From Giardia muris (taxonomy: Eukaryota > Fornicata > Diplomonadida > Hexamitidae): a DNA stretch of 64,000 bases. This document shows positions 46,059 to 55,067 of this stretch, piece by piece. The notes below the pieces were generated by a model. The model worked only from the letters and a program-made list of their open reading frames with translations. It had not been told where the DNA came from and searched no databases. Both the position numbers and the translations under genes were made by a program. Each line of letters starts with the position of its first letter. Within the stretch, counting starts at the first letter, position 1. The stretch spans positions 1 to 64,000 of the forward strand of contig CM016929.1 in the NCBI GenBank assembly GCA_006247105.1, written 5' to 3'.

Positions 46059-49000
46059 ATGCAGATTCCGTTCGCATGCGGTACGGTCCGTCTATTGGAC
46101 GTATGCGGTGCGAACATATTCGGGAAGGTCTACCGCGCGGTCCTTGGGGCGGGGGAGCGGCAGTTCTCGTGTATGGAGATCGACTATAGCTTCATCTCCC
46201 CGGACGAGCGGGAGCAGCTGAAGCAGGAGATCTCGGTCCTCCCGCTGCTCAACCACCAGAACGTGGTGCGGTATATCGAGGCCTGGTCCGACGAGGCCGC
46301 CCAGATAACGTACGTCCTGATGGAGCACTTCACTATGGGAGACTTGACAGATGTCGTCAGACTACACCGCAAGGAGCAGACGCACATCGCGGAGGACCGG
46401 ATCTGGGATATCTTTACCCAGCTCCTGCTGGCGATGGACTATTGCCACAGCGTACGCAAGCCCAACGCGTTCCACGTGGGCCCCGTCGTCCATCGGAACA
46501 TTATCCCCGACAACATCTTCATATGCGACCCCGGAGACGAGGTAGCCGCGACAGCCACCGGCGGGCTTATCGAGAAGTGCCGCTACAAGCTCGGCTACTT
46601 CAGTTTCCAACAGATCCTTAGAAAAAACTCCGTCATTCAAGATAGCATTAACGCCCCCTTCTACATGGCACCAGAAGTCCTGCTGAATGAGGGTTACACG
46701 GAAAAGGCGGACGTCTGGTCGCTCGGTTGCGTCCTCTATGAGCTTTGCTCTCTTCATCGTCCATTCATCTCGTCTGATAAAGAGGACTTCGCGACCACCG
46801 TCAAGCGTGGGGAGCGAGAGCCTCTACCTCCCCATTACTCTCAAGAGCTCCGGATACTCATCGATGCCATGCTAGACACAGATCCCGAGACGCGGCCATC
46901 CGCCGCAAACCTGTTGGCACGCCCCACGTTCGCCGCCAGGGGAGTGCACCAGGATATCATCGAGCGCCAGGAGGGAGAAATCGCCATGCTAATGGAGGAC
47001 GCTTACCAAAAAGAGGAGACGATCTCCTCGCTGAAACAGACTGTGGAACAACGGGAGGCACACATCCGGCAACTAACCGAGGCTGAAGAGGCTCATACCC
47101 AAGAACTCGCCTCGCTTCAAGAAACCGTCTCGGCACGGGAGAAAACTATCACTAACCTCAAAGATCAAGTTCAGGACCTTACAAACCAACTCGACACAAT
47201 GACAGAGGAACGGGACCATAACCTTCAGACCATTGAAGAGCTTCGAATCGCACATGGCCGCATGCAAGAAGAGCAGGATCGACTTCGCCAAGCGCTTTCA
47301 GAGATGGAGGCGCGTGCTCTACGAGCCGAGGCCGAGGCCGAGGCGCTTCGCGAACAGTTGGAAGCGACGGAGAGGCGTTGTTCCGACGCTGACGAACAAG
47401 CTGGGACGCTTGCAGACACCATTGCAGATATGAACGCATTGCTAGGCGAGAAGGAAATTACCAACAAAAACCTCACACAGCTGCTACGAGATCGACAGGT
47501 AGTGATCACACGCCTCGAAAATACGATTGGAGAGCGAACGGCAGAGATCGAGCGGCTTCGGCAGAAGCTCGAGAGAATTCGTGGTGAGAGACGGACTGCC
47601 ATGCATCTGAGTCGTGCATATGAGGCCCGTGTAGGTCGACGCAATGCAGAAATCTCTACCCTCAAGGAGGCGGTGGACGCTGCTGATTCCGCGAAGGCAC
47701 AAGCTCAAGAGGCGGCACGGCAGGCTGGAGACCAGATCGAGGACCTGACTACCGCCCTTCAGTCCTTGAAGACGGAATATGACACCCTCACCGACAAGTA
47801 TGAGGGCGAGCAGAATCTTGTAGAAACGCTCGGGATGAAAGTCGCCACGCTCGAGAATACGGCGGTCATCCTGGAGAAGGAGAGCCGGCTACGCGAGGAG
47901 GACCTCGCCACAACGTATGCCGAGCGCCAAAACCTACAGGAGGATCTCGAACGCATCCGGGCATTACTTGACGAACGGCAGATCCATTGCGAACGGCTTC
48001 AGGCAGAAGGGAACAGACAAGAAGAGGCGATCGAAGTGTTGAAGGCCAAGCTCAACACCTTACAGGAGGAGTATGAGCAGAAAATGGCTCTCCTCGAAAG
48101 GAAAGAGACAGAGCTCGAGGAAGCTCATGAAGCATGCACGAGGAAGACATTACAGCTCCAGGAGGCTATGGAGCAGGCAGGAATTCATGAGGCTGCAGAA
48201 CAGAGACTTGCTTCGGACTTGGACGGCGCGACGCTCCTACTAAAACATTATGAGAACGAGCTGACAGACTTGAAGCTGGAACTCCAGAGTTCTCACCAGA
48301 AGTGTGCAAGCGCGGAAGCGCTGGCACAAGAACGCTTGCTGGGACTCGAAGAGGCACAACGTCATGCCGCTGAGCATGAACGTGGCGAAGAGGAGAAGGC
48401 AAAGCTCGTTGCACACCTCGAAGAGGCTCTCTCAGACGCAAATGACCGAGTACGGCAGTATCAGTTCACGCAGAGCGAGCTTCTGAAACGACTTGATATC
48501 ACGGAGGCCGAGCTCTTCGCGAAGGCCGAGGAGAACAGCGCTCTTGAGGGTCAGGTGCGCGCATATCAAAGTGAGAACGCCCAGTATCGCGCAGACTTCG
48601 CGCCTGTCACGCTTCCGCGGCTCCCCGCCCTACATATTGTGGACACGGAGGATGACGTCCTTCTGATGCGTGCAGCCTCTCTGGGAGATCTCTCGCTCGC
48701 ACGCTCGCACATCCGGGACGCAGGACGGAAGGATGTGAACGGGTGCACCGCCCTCATGCGCGCTGCATACCATGGCTGCTACGAGATCGCTAGTCTCCTG
48801 CGTGAAGCAGAATGTCTGAAGCAGGATGACCAGGGTCGAACAGCGCTGATGTATGCGGCGTCTCGAGGACACGTCAACCTCGTCCGCCTTCTTCAAGAGG
48901 AACAAGGGATTACTGACGCGGAGGGCCACACCGCCCTCATGTGGGCGGCGTCTCTGAATAGCATCCCTTCGATCGAGACCCTGATAGGAGAGGCGAAGGC

Positions 49001-49499
49001 CATCGACGCAAGCCAAGTTACGGCGCTCATGTACGCTGCAGCTGCGGATGCAGCAGACGCCGTGAAGCTACTCTACCGAATGGAGAGCGGGAGGGCACTC
49101 GAAGATGGGACAACAGCCCTCATGATGGCAGCTGCGCGAAACAACGCCGCGGCAGTCCGTACTCTTTCGTTCGACGAGGGGCAGTATCGAGACGCAGAAG
49201 GACGGACCGCCTTGATGATTGCGGTTCAAGCAGGCTCCGATGAGGCAGCTCGGCTTCTCATCCCTCGTCAAGGGGGAATGCGGGCAGACGACGGGACGAC
49301 AGCCCTAATGCTCGCAACAAGGCGCGGAAACTTGGAGATTGCGCGTCTCCTCTTCTATCGTGAGGCCGGGATGGTTCGAGTGGATGGCCGGACCGCACTC
49401 GACGAAGCGCGTCAGCAGGAGAACGGCCCATTGATCGAACTCCTCAGTACCCGAGAGGCCGCACTCTGTCGCCAGTCCCAAGTCAACCTGGACCCCTGA
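46059..49499 (+). CDS. NEK-like pseudokinase / coiled-coil / ankyrin protein
   Basis: Encodes 1146 residues. A NEK-type kinase fold covers about 1-295 (NIFGKVYRAVL, HQNVVRYIEAW, YVLMEHFTMGDL, APEVLLNEGYTEKADVWSLG). A very long coiled coil spans about 300-850 and ankyrin repeats about 865-1130 (TALMYAASRGHVNLVRLL, TALMLATRRGNLEIARLL). Three catalytic residues are gone. The VAIK lysine position reads SCMEI, HRD reads HRN (about 145-147), and DFG is replaced by LGYFS (about 177-182). It should be inactive. Giardia has a large expanded NEK family in which many members lack these residues and are thought to be scaffolds on the cytoskeleton. The ATG follows an A-run directly. Confidence 0.9.
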   Translation: MQIPFACGTVRLLDVCGANIFGKVYRAVLGAGERQFSCMEIDYSFISPDEREQLKQEISVLPLLNHQNVVRYIEAWSDEAAQITYVLMEHFTMGDLTDVVRLHRKEQTHIAEDRIWDIFTQLLLAMDYCHSVRKPNAFHVGPVVHRNIIPDNIFICDPGDEVAATATGGLIEKCRYKLGYFSFQQILRKNSVIQDSINAPFYMAPEVLLNEGYTEKADVWSLGCVLYELCSLHRPFISSDKEDFATTVKRGEREPLPPHYSQELRILIDAMLDTDPETRPSAANLLARPTFAARGVHQDIIERQEGEIAMLMEDAYQKEETISSLKQTVEQREAHIRQLTEAEEAHTQELASLQETVSAREKTITNLKDQVQDLTNQLDTMTEERDHNLQTIEELRIAHGRMQEEQDRLRQALSEMEARALRAEAEAEALREQLEATERRCSDADEQAGTLADTIADMNALLGEKEITNKNLTQLLRDRQVVITRLENTIGERTAEIERLRQKLERIRGERRTAMHLSRAYEARVGRRNAEISTLKEAVDAADSAKAQAQEAARQAGDQIEDLTTALQSLKTEYDTLTDKYEGEQNLVETLGMKVATLENTAVILEKESRLREEDLATTYAERQNLQEDLERIRALLDERQIHCERLQAEGNRQEEAIEVLKAKLNTLQEEYEQKMALLERKETELEEAHEACTRKTLQLQEAMEQAGIHEAAEQRLASDLDGATLLLKHYENELTDLKLELQSSHQKCASAEALAQERLLGLEEAQRHAAEHERGEEEKAKLVAHLEEALSDANDRVRQYQFTQSELLKRLDITEAELFAKAEENSALEGQVRAYQSENAQYRADFAPVTLPRLPALHIVDTEDDVLLMRAASLGDLSLARSHIRDAGRKDVNGCTALMRAAYHGCYEIASLLREAECLKQDDQGRTALMYAASRGHVNLVRLLQEEQGITDAEGHTALMWAASLNSIPSIETLIGEAKAIDASQVTALMYAAAADAADAVKLLYRMESGRALEDGTTALMMAAARNNAAAVRTLSFDEGQYRDAEGRTALMIAVQAGSDEAARLLIPRQGGMRADDGTTALMLATRRGNLEIARLLFYREAGMVRVDGRTALDEARQQENGPLIELLSTREAALCRQSQVNLDP

Positions 49500-49555
49500 T
49501 TCTAAGTACCATTGAATGAAAGCTGACGCCCTTTTTTTTAAAGGACCAGTAAGTG

Positions 49556-52492
49556 ATGGAGAAGGAGCGATGGTTTACGGCGGCCCGCGAGGGAGACTGC
49601 GACGTTCTCGGAGAGCTCGTCGAGACCTGCAAGCGGATTCAGGATGAGCAGGGCCGGACGGCCCTAATGATCGCGGCCGCGGCAAATGACCTTCAGGCCG
49701 TCAAGCTCCTTGCAGCACTCGAATCCGGGATCAGCTGCACCTCGGGGCGGACGGCTCTGATGCTAGCCGTCGAACAGGATGCACGCGACTGCGTGGAATT
49801 TCTGATTAACTTTGAGGACTCTGTGAAGACACCATCGGGACAAACGGCACTCCACATCGCCGCGGAGGCAGGGGCCGTCCGTCTGATACCCCTACTTACG
49901 GAGAGGATGCCGAACGACCGGGATGCAGACGGAAATACGGCTCTTGAGATCGCGTTGTTCGCTGGGAACTTAGAAGCTGCTGATCTTCTTGAACGGACTT
50001 GGCCTCTTGACCTCACGGAAGCCGGAGCCCTACATAGCAAGTTTGAGGTCGTGTATAACCTTGGGGGGAGTCAGGAGACAACTGCCGCCTTACGCTTTAC
50101 TGGATCTCTTCTTACACGTCTCGAGCGAGAGGCAATCGCTCGTTCGAAGGATTGTCTCTATTTCAAGAAACTTCTCGACGGGGCTCGTGCGGAGTTGCAT
50201 GGTTATGTCCAAGGGATTGATGATCTGAGAGTTATTCTTCAACAACAAGGAAATACTCCAACAGAGATAGCGATGGGAGCCTTGAACAGATTTCGTCACG
50301 ACCTCGAGCAAAAGGAGGCTCTTGCCACAGCAATGCAGAGTGAGCTTGATGTGACAAGGCGGGAGCTTGAGACTAACAAACAACAGATGCAAGATCTTCA
50401 ACAGCAGCTTTCGGAGGTCACCGCACGCGCAAATGAGCGTGCCACTGAACAGGCCTTGTTGAAGGCTAATGGGCGTGTCGAGGAGCTTCAGCTCGAGAAT
50501 AAAGCCCTAGAAACCACTCTACGCGAGCTTCGTGCCCAGTTACGGACTCAAACGGAAGCGGCAGAGGCCTTGACGGCTCAGCTCTCCGACCAGGTCCAAG
50601 CATCAACCCTTCTCCTCGAAAGCCATAATGCCGAGAGGGAAAATGCAAGTCAGCTCGAGGATGAGGTTCAAACCCTTCGTGGGTCGGTTCGAACATTGGA
50701 GGGGAGGGTAGGTGAGCTTCTTCAGACCGTCACACTTCAAGAACAAGCACTAGGTATCGTTGATGAAACGTTGACCAGACTCTCTGGTGATCGGGCTCGA
50801 ACGCAGAATTCCATGCAGACTGGTACCCCTCCTCTGTCACCCAAATCACGACTTACGAGGTTATCTACTCTAGCCCAGGACATTGCTACAGAGTTCTGGG
50901 TATCAAAAGATGAGGCCACAAAAGCCGCTCAACAGCTTGATCAAAAGGCGCGTGAACATGAATTACTCCAGGATGCGATCCAGGCCTTGAAGACTCGTGA
51001 GACCCAGCTCCAAGAGGAGAGCTGTGAGTTGAATGAGAAGCTGATGGCCGCCGAAAAGGAACGACGGGACTTACGAGCGAAGGTTGACTCTCTCGAGAAG
51101 CTCGCCGCCTCCCTCCGAACGGAGCTTGCGACGAAGAATGAAGCTATATCCGCTCATACCACCGACCTTCAGGTCCAAAGAGATCAGTTAGCAGAGGAGG
51201 TGGAGGAGTATGCCCTTAGCCTTCGGGAGGCGCGCTCCAAGCTCGAGGATAATGCCGCTGAGATAGCTAGCCTCAAGCACCGCCTCTCATGCGCCGTTAG
51301 TGGGCCTCAGACGTCGGTTGACGCCTCCATGCTTCTATCAGCACCAACCCAGAGACCACAAAGCACGAAGACGAGTATTGTTGGACGTTCCGTAGCATCC
51401 ACTGACCGTAGTCGGTCGACTCTTGAAGCGCTTCAACCTCAACCTCAAGGACAAAGCCATCAACTCGCACGCTCACTCCAACAGCTTCAAACATCAAGTC
51501 GAAGCCTAGCATACTCACAGGCTCAGACTAACCAGTCTACCCCAGTCTCCATATCTCAGCTGATGCGGCGTGATGAGCCCTTAACGGCCTCCATGCTCGG
51601 AAGTAAGCCCCCGCGTAGTGACACGCCACGAAACACCCTTCTGATGAAGGCCGCCGCGACGGGTGATCTTTGCCTCCTGGGGGAGACTCTTGGAGAGGTC
51701 CGTTACACAAACCCGGATGGGATGACAGCCCTCATGATAGCGACGCTCAACAAGCAGCGGGACGCGATCATCCAGCTGATCTCGCAGGAATCTGGGATGC
51801 AAAACAAGAATGGGGAGACGGCGCTCATGCTTGCCGTGCGGTCGAACTACTTGGACGGGGTCAACCTTCTCGCGATGAAGGAGGCGCGCTGCCGGACGCC
51901 GGACGGGGTCTCCGCACTGTACCTGGCTGTAGAGCTGGGGAACGAGCAGGCCGCACGTACCTTAATGAAGTATGAGGGGTTCGACCTGCGTGGAGTCAGC
52001 GCCGCCAACCACCGCTTCAATGAGATGATGGAGGCGGCGATTGCGGACGACATCGTGGCCACTTACCAGTTTGGGACCATACAGGGCCGTCTGGTCGACG
52101 AACAGGGTCGGACAGCCTTGATGCATGCCGCCGCCCACGACGCCCGGAGGGTTGTGGCGCTACTGGTGCGTCAAGGGCAGCAGCTCAGGCAGCAGGATAA
52201 GTCTGGGAATACCGCCCTCATGTATGCGGCCGAGAACGGGCATCAAGAACTAATCGACCTCTTACGTCCAGAGGCCGGAATAATTAATCGAGTTGGGGAG
52301 ACGGCCCTCCTCCGAGCGATATTCTCCGGCCACCTAGGGTGTGTTGGGGCGCTCTACTTCTCCGAGCATGCGACTGTAACGAGTAGAACGCTCCTCGAGG
52401 CTGCAGATGAGATCGGGCCCATGGTTGCTCCTGACGTGAAGGCTGCCATTATTGGGTTCTTAACAGACATGCGAGCGCGCCTCGCCGGCTAG
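49556..52492 (+). CDS. Ankyrin / coiled-coil / ankyrin protein (protein 21.1-like)
   Basis: Encodes 978 residues from the ATG at 49556. Ankyrin repeats at about 10-160 (TALMIAAAANDLQAVKLLAAL, TALHIAAEAGAVRLIPLL) are followed by a coiled coil at about 195-570 rich in E, Q and L heptads, a Ser/Gln-rich linker (about 570-670) and a second ankyrin block (about 690-960) with TALMIATLNKQRDAIIQLI and TALMYAAENGHQELIDLL. There is no kinase and no zinc finger. A T-run and TAAAGGACCAGTAAG lie just upstream. It lies 56 bases after the pseudokinase and 50 bases before the next gene. The three neighbours share their plan, so local duplication followed by divergence is likely. Confidence 0.87.
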   Translation: MEKERWFTAAREGDCDVLGELVETCKRIQDEQGRTALMIAAAANDLQAVKLLAALESGISCTSGRTALMLAVEQDARDCVEFLINFEDSVKTPSGQTALHIAAEAGAVRLIPLLTERMPNDRDADGNTALEIALFAGNLEAADLLERTWPLDLTEAGALHSKFEVVYNLGGSQETTAALRFTGSLLTRLEREAIARSKDCLYFKKLLDGARAELHGYVQGIDDLRVILQQQGNTPTEIAMGALNRFRHDLEQKEALATAMQSELDVTRRELETNKQQMQDLQQQLSEVTARANERATEQALLKANGRVEELQLENKALETTLRELRAQLRTQTEAAEALTAQLSDQVQASTLLLESHNAERENASQLEDEVQTLRGSVRTLEGRVGELLQTVTLQEQALGIVDETLTRLSGDRARTQNSMQTGTPPLSPKSRLTRLSTLAQDIATEFWVSKDEATKAAQQLDQKAREHELLQDAIQALKTRETQLQEESCELNEKLMAAEKERRDLRAKVDSLEKLAASLRTELATKNEAISAHTTDLQVQRDQLAEEVEEYALSLREARSKLEDNAAEIASLKHRLSCAVSGPQTSVDASMLLSAPTQRPQSTKTSIVGRSVASTDRSRSTLEALQPQPQGQSHQLARSLQQLQTSSRSLAYSQAQTNQSTPVSISQLMRRDEPLTASMLGSKPPRSDTPRNTLLMKAAATGDLCLLGETLGEVRYTNPDGMTALMIATLNKQRDAIIQLISQESGMQNKNGETALMLAVRSNYLDGVNLLAMKEARCRTPDGVSALYLAVELGNEQAARTLMKYEGFDLRGVSAANHRFNEMMEAAIADDIVATYQFGTIQGRLVDEQGRTALMHAAAHDARRVVALLVRQGQQLRQQDKSGNTALMYAAENGHQELIDLLRPEAGIINRVGETALLRAIFSGHLGCVGALYFSEHATVTSRTLLEAADEIGPMVAPDVKAAIIGFLTDMRARLAG

Positions 52493-52542
52493 GGGCCATC
52501 GGTCAGGGTCTTACTGGGTCGCTGGCCTGTAAAAAATTTGTC

Positions 52543-55056
52543 ATGGCCATTGCCACCGCGCGTGATTGGTTCGACGCGATCTCGGCTCGCCGATACGCAG
52601 AGGTCAAGGATTCCCTTCAGAAGTTCGCGGGGACGGACGACGGAGGGGGTGAAACTGGCCTCATGCTGGCAGCCCGCACAAACGACGTTGAAATGGCTCG
52701 GATCCTTGGGCCTGCCGAGGCGGGGCGTACGAATTCCGACCACTGGACGGCGCTTCTTATCGCGGCGGCCCGGGATCGCGCCCTGGTCTGTGCCGTATTG
52801 GCTCCTCTAGAGAAAGATATCCTTCCACCGGATGGGAGGACTGCCCTCATCGTCGCCGCGGAGGCGGGGCACAAGGATACCGTCTCCGTCTTATGCGAGT
52901 ATTACGGTACCGAGCGCGATACCACCGGGCGTAGCGCCCTTGACTATGCTGCCTCAAAGGGGCGGCATGATGTCGTCAGACTTCTGACGACACGTCTTCG
53001 CAGCCTCACGATCGACGACGTGGCGCGTGCCATCGAGCTTGCGATCGAGGCGGGCCAGCAGGAGGATGCAACCTTCTTGACCGTTATTCGTGAAGGGTTA
53101 CAGAAGGGGATCCGCTTCTGTGACACATGCATCACACAGCTGGGGATCATCGAGCAGCTAAGAGCCGAGAACGAGGCACTGCGAGTACAAACACGTCAAG
53201 CAGATGAAAAGGCGACTCGTCAACAAGCGGAGGTTCGGAAGCTCACAGGAATCCTCTCACAGCTCGACACAGACGTTGGGACGATCAAGCACAAGTATGA
53301 CGAGTTGAAGCGGGAGCATGATGCCATCTGTGGCGAGATCGAGCCTCTTCGTTCCAGAGTCGCCATTTATGAGCAAGAAAACCTTGAGCTCCGGGCAGAG
53401 AGCCTCAGCCTCACCCAGGAGCTTAACCAGACCCGGGTGGAGCGAGATCAATTCACTGGGCATAGTGGAAAGCCCGCCCCTGAGCTTGAGGAGGAGATCG
53501 CCAAACTGCGCGTCTACTTGACGCGAGCCGAGGAGGACATCCGTGCATATAAGGTCACTTTGGACGAAATGGCTGAAACCCGCTCGAAGTTAAGAGAGTC
53601 CGAGAAGGAGCTTCTTGAGACGCTCACCGAGAAGAATTCCTTACTGACGCAGACGGACCTCCACATCCAGAGGCTTGAGGCCACAAACCGCTTACTTACC
53701 GAGGACCTTTCAACCGCACGCGAGGAGGTGGCACAATTGGCGGGACAGCTGGAGACGATCCAGGAGGACGCCACTAACCGCATCGAGGCACTTCTTGCCG
53801 CTCCCCCAGAACTTGGTGCCTCCTTCACCACGAACCTGATGACGGCCGCCTCGGAGGGCGACTTCGCTAAAGCTCAGAGTCTCCTTTCTCAGGCGCGAAT
53901 GTCGAACAGTGATGGCTTTACTGCCCTAATGTTCGCTGCCGAGAACAATCATGTCGATATAATCCGACTCCTTCTGAGATACGAGGGAGGGATGATCAAC
54001 CACTTCGGAGAGACGGCACTCATGATCGCCGCGGACTGCGCTCATCTCGAGGCCGTCTCGCTACTTGCGGAGCGGGAGGCCGGAGTCAAACGCCCTGACG
54101 GCGCAACGGCCCTCGAGATTGCCATCATGCATGGACACTTTGAGGTTGCCGAAGCTCTTACTCCGGCGGAAGGGATCCCTTTGAAGTCCGTAGACACGAC
54201 CAACCGGCGTCGGACCGAGCTGATGCAAGCCATTGAGGACGGTTCCGTTGTATTGGCATGGTGCCTGGCGGCATCCCAGGCTGGTCTCGTCGACGAAGAG
54301 GGACAGACCGCCCTCATGTTGGCAGCTCAACGCGGCTGCCTCGAGATCGCACGCTTTCTGATGCGGCGGGAAGTCGGGATGGTAACTCCATGGGGTTCGA
54401 CGGCACTCATGTGGGCGGCCCAGTGCGGACATGCTGGGCTTGTTGAACTACTTCTCGATGCTGAGGGGCGCTTTCAAAAGAATGACGGCGGTACGGCTCT
54501 TATGTATGCGGCAAAGAGTGGGCATGCGGAGTGTGCTAAGCTCCTCCTTGAGAAGGAGGGTGGGATGCAGAATGCGGTCGGCTGGACTGCTCTGATGTTC
54601 GCATGCACCTCCAATCATCCCGAGTGTGCAGAGCTCCTCCTGGATGTGGAGGGTGGAATGGCTAGTAACACGACAGATGCAAACGGTGCTGGCTTCACTG
54701 CCCTAATGGCTGCTGCACAGTCCGGATCGGTCGCCTGTGCGCGGATCGCTCTTAGAGTCGAGGCTGGGATGCGACAAGTCGACAATTCAACGGCACTCAT
54801 GTGGGCAGCTCGAGGTGATCATGCTGCAGTAATTAAGCTGCTGCTCAAACAAGAGGGTGGCTTGACAACTAATCATCGGAACCCTATGGGTCAGGGTGCG
54901 ACCGCCCTAATGATGGCGGCCGCGGAAGGTCATCACGCTTCAGTCCAGCTCCTTTTATCCCAGGAAGGCCATATGCGGACAAGCACGGGCAAGACAGCAC
55001 TCGACTTCGCAAAGACTAGCGAGATCTGGAATCTCCTTCGTGCATCTGTGGAGTAA
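52543..55056 (+). CDS. Ankyrin / coiled-coil / ankyrin protein, paralog of the 29640 gene
   Basis: Encodes 837 residues. Ankyrin repeats cover about 20-165, a coiled coil about 195-410 and at least ten more ankyrin repeats about 415-830, several very regular (TALMYAAKSGHAECAKLLLEKE, TALMFACTSNHPECAELLLDVE). The N-terminus RDWFDAISARRYAEVKDSL, KFAG, GLMLAARTNDVEMARIL and the VSVLCEYYGTERD segment match the 29640 protein. It lacks kinase signatures. The ATG is preceded by CTGTAAAAAATTTGTC, an AT-rich Giardia-like leader. The stop TAA is embedded in AGTAAA at 55052-55057, five bases from the convergent gene. Confidence 0.88.
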   Translation: MAIATARDWFDAISARRYAEVKDSLQKFAGTDDGGGETGLMLAARTNDVEMARILGPAEAGRTNSDHWTALLIAAARDRALVCAVLAPLEKDILPPDGRTALIVAAEAGHKDTVSVLCEYYGTERDTTGRSALDYAASKGRHDVVRLLTTRLRSLTIDDVARAIELAIEAGQQEDATFLTVIREGLQKGIRFCDTCITQLGIIEQLRAENEALRVQTRQADEKATRQQAEVRKLTGILSQLDTDVGTIKHKYDELKREHDAICGEIEPLRSRVAIYEQENLELRAESLSLTQELNQTRVERDQFTGHSGKPAPELEEEIAKLRVYLTRAEEDIRAYKVTLDEMAETRSKLRESEKELLETLTEKNSLLTQTDLHIQRLEATNRLLTEDLSTAREEVAQLAGQLETIQEDATNRIEALLAAPPELGASFTTNLMTAASEGDFAKAQSLLSQARMSNSDGFTALMFAAENNHVDIIRLLLRYEGGMINHFGETALMIAADCAHLEAVSLLAEREAGVKRPDGATALEIAIMHGHFEVAEALTPAEGIPLKSVDTTNRRRTELMQAIEDGSVVLAWCLAASQAGLVDEEGQTALMLAAQRGCLEIARFLMRREVGMVTPWGSTALMWAAQCGHAGLVELLLDAEGRFQKNDGGTALMYAAKSGHAECAKLLLEKEGGMQNAVGWTALMFACTSNHPECAELLLDVEGGMASNTTDANGAGFTALMAAAQSGSVACARIALRVEAGMRQVDNSTALMWAARGDHAAVIKLLLKQEGGLTTNHRNPMGQGATALMMAAAEGHHASVQLLLSQEGHMRTSTGKTALDFAKTSEIWNLLRASVE

Positions 55057-55067
55057 AGTGTTTACTG
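55052..55067. promoter_or_regulatory. Back-to-back polyadenylation hexamers of two convergent genes
   Basis: The sequence AGTAAAGTGTTTACT is a near-perfect inverted repeat. The plus-strand AGTAAA contains the TAA of the 52543 gene. The minus-strand AGTAAA contains the TAA of the 55062 gene. Both mRNAs must extend into the opposite coding region, so their 3' ends are complementary. Confidence 0.7.
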
